This document shows, piece by piece, positions 34,867-41,755 of a stretch of 64,000 nucleotides of DNA (position 1 is its first letter; each line of letters begins with the position of its first letter). Made by a program: the position numbers and the translations under genes. This DNA is from Pseudobutyrivibrio ruminis AD2017 (GTDB taxonomy: Bacteria > Bacillota > Clostridia > Lachnospirales > Lachnospiraceae). Where the stretch lies: the NCBI RefSeq assembly GCF_000424305.1, contig NZ_AUJQ01000004.1, positions 310,001 to 374,000 of the forward strand. Reading direction: 5' to 3'. The notes beneath the pieces were generated by a model. That model worked only from the letters and a program-made list of their open reading frames with translations. It was not told the DNA's origin and did no database searches.

Positions 34867-36150
34867 TTAGTTGTCAGTGTTGTAAATCTTTGCCACTGCT
34901 TTTCTGTTACCTCCGATGATGATGATGGCTGCTATAAGTGCAATTATGTTACCAGCAAATACTACGAATCTTGCATCCATCTTCTGTGCCAGGGCGCCTC
35001 CAGCCATTTGACCAATAAGCAAGCCGATTGTGGTTATCAATTGAAATGCACCATTGTAGCGGCCTTTCTTCTCATCTGGTACGTAAGATTGTGTTGATGA
35101 GATGCGGATGGTGTAGCTGGTAACTCCAGAGATACCTGTGATGAAGCACACCACTACAGCTAAGCCGATTGGCATAAACATATACGTGCCTTCGCCGATT
35201 GCAATTATAATGTAAATAGTCATTGCAAACATAAACTTAAGCTTGGTTGGAATCTTAAATTTGTAATGTATTCCTCCACCTACTGCCCTACCAATAAAGC
35301 TCATACCAAATACTAAGGCATACAGGTACTCGCCGTTTTTAAAATTCTGCTTGTAATAAGGCAGGCACAGCACATCCATTGCACCACAGGCTAACATGTT
35401 AAGTCCGAAATATGAAACTATTGCAAGTAGTGCCGGTTCGGAGCGCATATACTTTACGCCCTCTTTGATGTCTATCAACATCTGGTTGATTTTACTACTG
35501 CTGTTATCAACTTCGTTTTTACGTTTTTCAACGTACTTTTCCTCATGCCCAATCTGCATTTCAAATACCGCTGCTATAGCAAATGATACTGCATTTATTA
35601 TCATAAGCGGTCCGATTCCCACCAGCTTATATACAAAGGTTGATACCGGAACCATCACCACAGTCATGGTCTCTAGCATGCTGGAGATTGAGTAGGCTTT
35701 TTGGTAATAGCCTTCAGTGATTAGCATTGGATACAGGCTATCGTATGCTATGTAGTAGGTGCTTTGGATTATTCCCAGGATAAAAATTACTGCTGCAAAC
35801 ATTGGGAAGTTGAATACTCCATTTAACAGGGTAATTGCCATTATGAGATAGATTCCTGCACTTACAAAGTCTAATGTGTAAATCATTTTCTTTCTTGAAA
35901 ATCTATCCAGGATAGCACCTGAAATAATTGGAGTTACAAGTTGTGGCAATGTGTATAGCACCATATATATTGCATACAGCATTGATGAATTAGTGTAATC
36001 TAGTACCATCAGGCTCATGGCAAAGCTGGTAAGTGAATTGCCCAGCATAGATATCACACTGCCAATTGTTATGATTGTAAAATCTCTAGTCCATAGAGTG
36101 TCTGTTTGTCGCGGGGTGTTTGTGTTTGTTGTCGTTGTTATATCTGTCAT
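34867..36150 (-). CDS. MFS efflux transporter behind a leader-peptide attenuator
   Basis: The 427-residue protein has about 12 membrane helices and the MFS loop signature between helices 2 and 3 (GAILDRFSRKKMIY). It looks like the MFS_3/MefA group, which exports drugs such as macrolides or siderophores; the substrate is unknown. GGGAGG precedes the ATG. Upstream lie a promoter, a translated leader ORF, hairpins, a terminator and a 13-base stretch next to the ribosome site that is complementary to the leader ORF. That arrangement is usual for drug-inducible resistance genes (inference). Confidence 0.88.
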   Translation of the reverse strand: MTDITTTTNTNTPRQTDTLWTRDFTIITIGSVISMLGNSLTSFAMSLMVLDYTNSSMLYAIYMVLYTLPQLVTPIISGAILDRFSRKKMIYTLDFVSAGIYLIMAITLLNGVFNFPMFAAVIFILGIIQSTYYIAYDSLYPMLITEGYYQKAYSISSMLETMTVVMVPVSTFVYKLVGIGPLMIINAVSFAIAAVFEMQIGHEEKYVEKRKNEVDNSSSKINQMLIDIKEGVKYMRSEPALLAIVSYFGLNMLACGAMDVLCLPYYKQNFKNGEYLYALVFGMSFIGRAVGGGIHYKFKIPTKLKFMFAMTIYIIIAIGEGTYMFMPIGLAVVVCFITGISGVTSYTIRISSTQSYVPDEKKGRYNGAFQLITTIGLLIGQMAGGALAQKMDARFVVFAGNIIALIAAIIIIGGNRKAVAKIYNTDN

Positions 36151-36165
36151 GCTTCCTCCCGTTGA

Positions 36166-36288
36166 CGCTCTTTTTGCAATTATACAAAAAAATCCCCTTG
36201 AAGTTTATTACCTCAAGGGGATGCTGATTCGTATATACGATAATAAATCGACTAGCTGCTAGTCCAAATTATCTCTGCAAAAAGAGCG
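36166..36288 (-). promoter_or_regulatory. Attenuator region of the MFS gene (terminator plus long-range pairing)
   Basis: Reading on the minus strand, the last codons of the leader ORF contain CGCTCTTTTTGCA (36276-36288). A small hairpin GACTAG/CTAGTC (36250-36264) and a palindrome TCGTATATACGA (36229-36240) follow. Next is a terminator (arms 36213-36222 and 36192-36201, then seven T). Last comes TGCAAAAAGAGCG (36166-36178), perfectly complementary to the leader segment, ending 5 bases before the GGGAGG of the exporter gene. Ribosomes on the leader would hide one partner. Confidence 0.78.
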
Positions 36289-36346
36289 CATCATTCTTAA
36301 AGTAATTAGTTACAATTTTTAATTCTCTGCCATAATTATTCATCAT
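36269..36346 (-). CDS. 25-codon leader peptide upstream of the MFS exporter
   Basis: A short frame begins ATGATG behind AAGGAGGGC, one of the strongest ribosome sites in the window. It encodes a 25-residue peptide beginning MMNNYGRELK and ending ALFLQR, then TAA. The strong ribosome site on such a short frame, its position just behind a promoter, and the base-pairing of its last codons with the exporter's ribosome-site region all point to a regulatory leader whose translation, not product, matters. It resembles the leaders of inducible resistance genes in layout only. Confidence 0.75.
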   Translation of the reverse strand: MMNNYGRELKIVTNYFKNDALFLQR

Positions 36347-36378
36347 GACACGCCCTCCTTTCTTCGCAATTTTTCTTG

Positions 36379-36407
36379 ATTGTAGCATAAGCCTACTGGC
36401 CATGCAA
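36379..36407 (-). promoter_or_regulatory. Promoter of the leader/MFS transcript
   Basis: On the minus strand TTGCAT (36402-36407) and TACAAT (36379-36384) are 17 bp apart, with an extended TGC before the -10 box. The predicted start near 36372 gives an untranslated leader of about 220 bases before the exporter ATG. Confidence 0.72.
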
Positions 36408-36469
36408 TAGTTTTGTTTAAAATTATGGAACTTTATTCTTGATTATATTTTTCGCAGTTTTCCGCGATT

Positions 36470-37057
36470 TTACTTGGCTACATCTCCATCTAATTCAACT
36501 ACATAGTCCTTTTCAACGCTCAGAACAAAGTTGTATTCCTCTATAGATTTTATAAGTTCATTTAATTCTTTGTCCGTCAATTCCTTTTTGGATGAAAGGG
36601 AATAACCGGAAATTGTGTTGTAGCTATACTTTATTTCAAGGTTGTAGGAATCGCAAATCTGCTGAACCTGGCTTTCTGCTGTTCCTTCTTTTACCATCAC
36701 AATCACTGTGTTATGACTGTATTCTCTGGCGGAATCATCTATTTCAGGGACTGTCAGGTCTCTATCTTTTAATCTATCTGCTGCTGTTCCCTTGTCTGAT
36801 TCTACCTTTTCAAATTCCACTTTTTCGGACTCGCTTTCATCTGTTTTAGTTTTTTCGTCGTCTGATTCGTCTTTGCTATCTTTCACTTTCTCCTCTGAGG
36901 TATCCTTATCTGATGATTCTAAATCATCTGCTTTTTCTGTTATTGCTTCCCCCACTGTCTCGCTGTCCTGTGCCTCATCAGAATCCTGTGCTTTTCCACA
37001 AGCCGTTATAGATAATATCAATGTTATCCCCAGTGCTAATAATTTAATCTTATTCAT
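36470..37057 (-). CDS. Lipoprotein with an inhibitor-I9-like C-terminal domain
   Basis: The 195-residue protein has a lipoprotein signal (lipobox SITAC near residue 20). A long Asp/Glu/Lys/Ser-rich disordered stretch (about 22-100) follows, then a compact C-terminal domain (about 112-190: HNTVIVMVKEGTAESQVQQI, then YNTISGYSLSS and VLSVEKDYVVEL). That pattern is like the propeptide/inhibitor I9 domain of subtilases, but no protease domain follows. The ATG at 37057 has AGGGAGG before it. It lies 10 bp past the truncated kinase gene. A protease-inhibitor or sensor-partner role is a guess. Confidence 0.72.
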   Translation of the reverse strand: MNKIKLLALGITLILSITACGKAQDSDEAQDSETVGEAITEKADDLESSDKDTSEEKVKDSKDESDDEKTKTDESESEKVEFEKVESDKGTAADRLKDRDLTVPEIDDSAREYSHNTVIVMVKEGTAESQVQQICDSYNLEIKYSYNTISGYSLSSKKELTDKELNELIKSIEEYNFVLSVEKDYVVELDGDVAK

Positions 37058-37067
37058 GTACACCTCC

Positions 37068-37934
37068 CTATTGTTTTTCCTTCTCTAATATTTCCAAAAT
37101 ACTTCGTACAATTCGTTCTGAATTATTAATTATTGCCTGAGCAGATTCTCTTTTTTCTTCATCACTTTCATTTTCCAAAAGCAAGTCCGCATTTCCCCTA
37201 ATTATTGTAAGAGGTGTTTTTAAATCGTGGGCAATCATTGCCATCTGGCGTTTCTGCTCCTGCTGCTCCTTCCACCTCTCATTAAGATTTGTTACCAGGC
37301 CGGCTTTCATTTCATCTACCGCAGCTATTATATTATTTAGCTCTTTTATATCTGTTTTTTCAATATTAGTACTTAAATCATCATTACCTATGGCTATTGT
37401 GTATTCACTTACCTGTAGTATTGCCTTTTTTATTCTTTTTATCAACAACAGTGTTGGTATCAGTACATCTAACATCAATACTAACACCACTATAATTAAA
37501 AATATATATTCATATCTATAACCTATAATATAGTGTATGAATACCACACTATTATCATCTTTTAATATAGTATATACATTATGGCCTTTGATATCTTGCC
37601 CTATTTCATATTTTTCATATCTTTCTATAAACTTTTTTAATCCTTTGTTGTTCTCTGCGTCCTGTGAACTTCTTAAAAGCTTGCCATCATTATCTTTCCA
37701 AACATAATCTGCATTTTCTGGGAAAGACTCTATTTCGATGCGTTCCTTTTCCTTACAATTTTCTATCCACGCTTCTACCTTCTGTTCAGCGTAATCTGCT
37801 GGTTTTAAATCCTTCTTTGTGAGTATACACAAAAACACCAACGCCATAATCCCTAGCGAAACTAGTATCATCGTAATTACGATAATTATATATTTAATTA
37901 TTATTATACTTAATCCATCACTTCTTTTTTCCAT
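37068..37934 (-). CDS. Sensor histidine kinase lacking the ATPase domain
   Basis: The 288-residue protein has two membrane helices (about 8-36 and 142-165) around an extracellular domain, then a HAMP-like linker and a dimerisation/phosphoacceptor domain with His236 (AHDLKTPLTIIRGNADLL). It stops at EILEKEKQ just after that domain. The N, D/F and G boxes of the HATPase_c domain are absent, and the next gene does not supply them. It overlaps the response-regulator gene by 25 bp. It may act as a phosphatase or be phosphorylated by another kinase, or be a truncated relic. Confidence 0.85.
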   Translation of the reverse strand: MEKRSDGLSIIIIKYIIIVITMILVSLGIMALVFLCILTKKDLKPADYAEQKVEAWIENCKEKERIEIESFPENADYVWKDNDGKLLRSSQDAENNKGLKKFIERYEKYEIGQDIKGHNVYTILKDDNSVVFIHYIIGYRYEYIFLIIVVLVLMLDVLIPTLLLIKRIKKAILQVSEYTIAIGNDDLSTNIEKTDIKELNNIIAAVDEMKAGLVTNLNERWKEQQEQKRQMAMIAHDLKTPLTIIRGNADLLLENESDEEKRESAQAIINNSERIVRSILEILEKEKQ

Positions 37935-38581
37935 CTATATCCTATCCCCCACACTGTGTCTATTGGATCATTGCCTTCAACCTGGAATTTTCTTCTTATG
38001 TTTTTTATATGTTCTGCAATTGCGGAATCATTCCCGTCTTTCTCATATCCATATAGATATTCATATAGTTGAGATTTGGAATAGATTTGGCCAATGTTTT
38101 TGATAAGTAACTCTACAATCTCATATTCACTTTTAGTCAGCTTTATATCTTTTTCCTTCACCGAAATTCTTTTTTCGGTGAGGTTTACACTCACATCTCC
38201 CTTACGAATGATGTTACCTACTGCACTTCGATTTTCTCTTCGAATATGAGCCGACACCCTGGCCCTTAATTCCCCAATCGCAAATGGCTTACAAATATAA
38301 TCATCAGCCCCAATGGCCAGACCATATATAATATCATCCTCCAATGCCTTGGCGCTTAGGAAAATAATCGGGCAATCCACTTGATTTCTTATCTTTTCAA
38401 CTATCGTATATCCGTTTTCATTTGGCATCATTACATCCATCAATATCAAACTATAGCAGGATAAATCCTCTGGTATTTTTTCTATTGGAAAATGGACAGT
38501 ATCAACCTGATACTGCCCACTTAATGCTTTTTTAATCAATGTTAGTATTTCTTTTTCGTCATCAACAACTAGTAATTTCAT
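37910..38581 (-). CDS. Response regulator, OmpR/PhoB family
   Basis: The 223-residue protein has a receiver domain with Asp7/Asp8, phosphoacceptor Asp49 (LILMDVMMP) and Lys98 (ICKPF). A winged-helix output domain (about 128-222, ending DTVWGIGYRW) follows. It should bind DNA as a phosphorylated dimer. It overlaps the TraX-like gene before it by 4 bp (ATGA) and the kinase gene after it by 25 bp. Its partner kinase lacks an ATPase domain, so the phosphate source is uncertain. Confidence 0.95.
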   Translation of the reverse strand: MKLLVVDDEKEILTLIKKALSGQYQVDTVHFPIEKIPEDLSCYSLILMDVMMPNENGYTIVEKIRNQVDCPIIFLSAKALEDDIIYGLAIGADDYICKPFAIGELRARVSAHIRRENRSAVGNIIRKGDVSVNLTEKRISVKEKDIKLTKSEYEIVELLIKNIGQIYSKSQLYEYLYGYEKDGNDSAIAEHIKNIRRKFQVEGNDPIDTVWGIGYRWKKEVMD

Positions 38582-39438
38582 CTGGTCACCGCGTAAATTA
38601 GAATCGATAGTCCGTACAATACATACACATGCAATGGATAAAAGTAGTAAAAGAATTTTCCATTACCCTGGCCTCTTTTACCATTGTACAATAACATAAA
38701 TGTTATTGAAAAGACACTCATCCACTCATATGCGTAGAAAAATATATTATAGGCTGTAAATGGTATGTGAAATAACATCATCAGCCCAAAGTTTCTTAGC
38801 AGGATGAATGCGCCATACCCATATACACGGATGTTTTTGTTTTTAAAATGGCTTAATGCATATAACGCTAGTCCTTCCAGCAATGTTGCGGTTCCACCAT
38901 CTACTATCCATGTATGAAGCGGTAATATGGAAAAGTTTATCATGTTGGCAAAGAATGATATTGTGCTGTTTTCTGCGTTCGTATCTGGCTGATATACAGC
39001 TAATGCAAAAATGAAAGGTAATATAATAGGCATAACTACTGCTGTTATTCCTATAAAATACTTCTTAGATTTTATCCACTCTATTCCCTGTAACACTACA
39101 AACAATATGGCAAAGCTTGATAACATAGCATTTTCTGGGATGAATCCATCTCCACGTCGCGCAAAACTAAGCACATTGTAAAATCCAAACCTTATCAAGC
39201 CCATGATTACTGCGATAACATATATCTTCAGGAAATATTTTTTTCTATCATGTGTGTGAAAGAATCCTTCGATGAAGCAAAATAGGAACAGCGGTGCTGC
39301 CAGTCTACCAACCCACGAAAACCAAATTGGCACCTTCCCTGTAAATTCAAAAAAATAATGGATATGGTCCATTACCATAAAAATTAATGCTAGATATTTT
39401 AAATCAAATCCTGTTAAACCTTTTCTTATAATATTCAT
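38578..39438 (-). CDS. TraX family membrane protein
   Basis: A 286-residue protein with eight or more hydrophobic segments, opening with the TraX-type stretch LTGFDLKYLALIFMVMDHIH and ending FYYFYPLHVYVLYG. TraX acetylates F-pilin in E. coli; related chromosomal acyltransferase-like proteins in Firmicutes probably modify surface molecules. It leads an operon with a response regulator, a kinase fragment and a lipoprotein. Linkage of TraX-like proteins to two-component genes hints at regulated surface modification (inference). Confidence 0.85.
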   Translation of the reverse strand: MNIIRKGLTGFDLKYLALIFMVMDHIHYFFEFTGKVPIWFSWVGRLAAPLFLFCFIEGFFHTHDRKKYFLKIYVIAVIMGLIRFGFYNVLSFARRGDGFIPENAMLSSFAILFVVLQGIEWIKSKKYFIGITAVVMPIILPFIFALAVYQPDTNAENSTISFFANMINFSILPLHTWIVDGGTATLLEGLALYALSHFKNKNIRVYGYGAFILLRNFGLMMLFHIPFTAYNIFFYAYEWMSVFSITFMLLYNGKRGQGNGKFFYYFYPLHVYVLYGLSILIYAVTR

Positions 39439-39485
39439 TGTTTCCTACCTCCTGATTAATAGGATAGAATCAAATTATAAGGATT

Positions 39486-40304
39486 TTATAAGGTTTTACT
39501 TATTTTTTTCTTTATCTGCATTTCTACTATTTTTGTATTTAGGCCTTTCTTGGTTGATTCCATGGATATCAACAGATTTTCTCCCAATATCAGGCTGCTT
39601 TCTTCATACTCATGTAACTTTTCCAGATTTCTTACTGCGTATTCATCTTGGTTTATAAGTCCCAGATGCTCCCAGTAAATAGTCTGTCTTGTTTCTTTAT
39701 TTAATAACGCAAAATCCGGACATGCCATGTGTCCATTATTCATTTTTATCTTCGGCTCGTATACGTATGGAATATCATATTTATAAAATAAATCTGCAAG
39801 TATCTTTTCTGATTTGGAACGTACATGCTCACCTCGCTCTGTGTATATGTTACCTTCTATTGGAAATGTGTTCTGTGCTCCTTTGTTTTCTTCATACCAT
39901 CTGGCGATAAAATCCTCGTCACTTGGAATTATTGGGGTGATGTAGGGTTTCTTGGCAGATGGTTGCTTATTATATACTGCCTTGATTTCAGATAAATCGA
40001 TTTCTCTAAGATTCTTAGCAATTCTAGTGAGCTTCTTTTGCATTTTAACTAACTTTTTATTTACTTTAATATCATAATCTCGTTGTATAAGGCTAGAATA
40101 CTTTACCAAATCTGATATCCTCAAATATTTCCTTGTATTCCTTGCTCTATCAACACAATAGAATTGTTCATATCCTCGATTCATTGATGATTGAATATGA
40201 ATATCTGTTATATTATTATATTGTGCTATCTGCTTATTTGATATACGAAGCAGATTATTTACTTCTTCCAATTTGATATCTATTTTTCTTATTATTTCTT
40301 TCAT
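39486..40304 (-). CDS. Probable PD-(D/E)XK-fold nuclease next to a 52-bp repeat array
   Basis: The 272-residue protein has an N-terminal coiled-coil-like region (about 1-110). The C-terminal domain contains HVRSKSEKILADLFYKYDI (Glu166), YVYEPKIKM, ACPDFALLN (Pro196-Asp197) and TIYWEHLGL (Glu212). This order of Glu, Pro-Asp and Glu on a strand-strand-helix pattern fits PD-(D/E)XK-like nucleases, though the usual Lys after the last acid is not seen. AAGGAG lies 7 bases before the ATG. The repeat array at 40339-40783 ends just upstream on the same strand, so both may belong to one unit. No known named family is recognised. Confidence 0.7.
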   Translation of the reverse strand: MKEIIRKIDIKLEEVNNLLRISNKQIAQYNNITDIHIQSSMNRGYEQFYCVDRARNTRKYLRISDLVKYSSLIQRDYDIKVNKKLVKMQKKLTRIAKNLREIDLSEIKAVYNKQPSAKKPYITPIIPSDEDFIARWYEENKGAQNTFPIEGNIYTERGEHVRSKSEKILADLFYKYDIPYVYEPKIKMNNGHMACPDFALLNKETRQTIYWEHLGLINQDEYAVRNLEKLHEYEESSLILGENLLISMESTKKGLNTKIVEMQIKKKISKTL

Positions 40305-40338
40305 TAGAACTCCTTTTAAATCTTTATAAATAATGTCT

Positions 40339-40783
40339 TTCCTTTTAACAAATGTGAATTACAGTGTTATTGTATTTTTTTACTCTAGGCGCTGTACTCA
40401 TTGCGACCGCACTACAGTGTAACTACTCTTTTATAAAAAATAACTGTAATGATTACTGTCCCATTACAGTGCCGATGACATTTTTTCATTTCTGACTGTA
40501 ATGATTAGTCTGGCATTACAGTGTTCTCGTTATTTTTTTATATAGCGCTGTAATGATTCATAATTTTTTACAGCGTCTTTATTTTTTTTACTATTTACAC
40601 TGTAATCACATTTCTATCTTTACAGCGCTAGCATCTTTTTTTCTATTTCCGCTGCATTAAGCCAATACTCCATACAGTGCTTTCTTCAAACCTTTGCTTT
40701 GCACTGTATTTGTAGCCTGTCCATTACAGTGCAAACTAGGATTTTTCCAATAGCACTGTATTCGGCAGATTATTTAATCTTTT
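40339..40783 (-). repeat. Array of hairpin units with an exact 52-bp period
   Basis: Seven full 29-base units start at 40391, 40443, 40495, 40547, 40599, 40651 and 40703, with half units at both ends (right arm at 40359-40366; left arm at 40755). Each unit is an inverted repeat of about ACTGTAAT ... ATTACAGTG. The 9-13 loop bases vary, and 23-base T-rich linkers (A-rich on the minus strand) follow. Unit 4 changed both arms together (GCTGTAA/TTACAGC). The array fills the 570-bp gap between the methyltransferase and nuclease genes. Confidence 0.92.
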
Positions 40784-40820
40784 TATCGTATTCTAGTCGT
40801 TCAATAATTGGGGAAATGTG

Positions 40821-40848
40821 CAGCGGAGCCGCGAGAGCGGCTTCGCTG
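40821..40848. repeat. GC-rich hairpin beside the repeat array
   Basis: CAGCGGAGCCGC (40821-40832) pairs with GCGGCTTCGCTG (40837-40848) around a GAGA tetraloop, with one G-T pair. No T run follows on either strand, so it is not a plain terminator. It is much richer in GC than its AT-rich surroundings. Confidence 0.7.
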
Positions 40849-40878
40849 GTTAAGAGTTTAAGTGATATTACTGTGATG

Positions 40879-41694
40879 CTAGTGTTTCTGTAAAATGTCG
40901 ACTGTGTGGGCGCTGGCGCCGAGCAAGTCGGCGCGCTCGCAGACGGCCATCTGATACTGTATGAAGGCCGCAAACTGCTCCTCAGAAAGAGCGTTGACCT
41001 CGCGGCGCATGTGATTCGCAGGGCCGTCTGGCGATATGATTTGTACGCGGGCTAGCTCAGCGTCCGAATTCAGCGACTCAATGTCCTCAGTTCTCATGAA
41101 CGCGTACAAATCATCAGCGCCCGGCCGAACGTGGTAGGCTTCGTCCAGCTTTCCTTCAGCAATGTTCTCTAAGACGTGGCCCTCCTTGATTCCATAAGTA
41201 AGGAAGGCGTATTCATTCATAACGTATGCTACAAGAATATATCCGCCAGGTCTTGTGACACGCTTGGCCTCGCGCAGTGCCTGAAGCTGTTCTTCTCTAG
41301 TCTTTAGGTGATACATTGGCCCAAACAAAAGTGTAAGATCAAAACTATTATCATCAAATCGCTTTAGCTTTAAAGCATTTCCCTGGAAGGCCTTCACGCC
41401 AGTGCCTTTGGCTTTAAGCATGCCAAGGTTGTGCTTTACCAGCTCAACAGCAGTAACATCGTAGCCCTCGTTCCAAAGGGGGATGCTGTAGCCGCCGGTG
41501 GCGGCGCCTATATCTAAAATCTTTATATCTGACTTGGCCTTAGGTTCTGCATCTGGCATTTCTTTGCCACGCTCTAGAATATCCAAATATTTGTGAACGT
41601 ATTTCATGGTTACTGTGAATTCCATGATGCCATGGCGCGATTTAAGGCGTTTGTCTTCGTTGAATTTGTTGTAGTATTCTTCTAAGTTTGTCAT
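40879..41694 (-). CDS. Class I SAM-dependent methyltransferase
   Basis: The 271-residue protein shows motif I ILDIGAATGGYSIPL, the acidic end of strand 2 VTAVELV, motif III FDLTLLFGPMYHL and post-motif VTRPGGYILVAYV. It resembles small-molecule/UbiE-like methyltransferases; the substrate is unknown. GAGGG before the ATG at 41694 supports this start. The 3' third of the gene is clearly richer in GC than its neighbours, possibly from transfer. It lies between the secA terminator and the repeat array. Confidence 0.88.
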   Translation of the reverse strand: MTNLEEYYNKFNEDKRLKSRHGIMEFTVTMKYVHKYLDILERGKEMPDAEPKAKSDIKILDIGAATGGYSIPLWNEGYDVTAVELVKHNLGMLKAKGTGVKAFQGNALKLKRFDDNSFDLTLLFGPMYHLKTREEQLQALREAKRVTRPGGYILVAYVMNEYAFLTYGIKEGHVLENIAEGKLDEAYHVRPGADDLYAFMRTEDIESLNSDAELARVQIISPDGPANHMRREVNALSEEQFAAFIQYQMAVCERADLLGASAHTVDILQKH

Positions 41695-41718
41695 TTTAAC
41701 CCTCATCACTTTTTAAAA

Positions 41719-41743
41719 GGGCCTCATACTTTGTATGAGGCCC
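41719..41743 (-). terminator. Rho-independent terminator of secA
   Basis: A perfect 11-bp stem GGGCCTCATAC/GTATGAGGCCC (41719-41729, 41733-41743) with a TTT/AAA loop is followed on the minus strand by TTTT. It lies 12 bp past the secA stop. Confidence 0.85.
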
Positions 41744-41755
41744 CTAATCATTGTA

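Noticed and set aside
37068-37934. Frameshift hiding a kinase ATPase domain
   Set aside because: I looked in the other frames up to the lipoprotein gene; only about 10 bp separate them and no N or G box is encoded.
40339-40783. CRISPR array
   Set aside because: The repeated part is only the two arms; the centre of each 29-base unit varies, the 23-base intervals are T-rich and similar in character, and no cas genes are nearby.
40821-40848. GC-rich hairpin as terminator of the methyltransferase gene
   Set aside because: No T run follows on the minus strand; kept only as a repeat-like hairpin.
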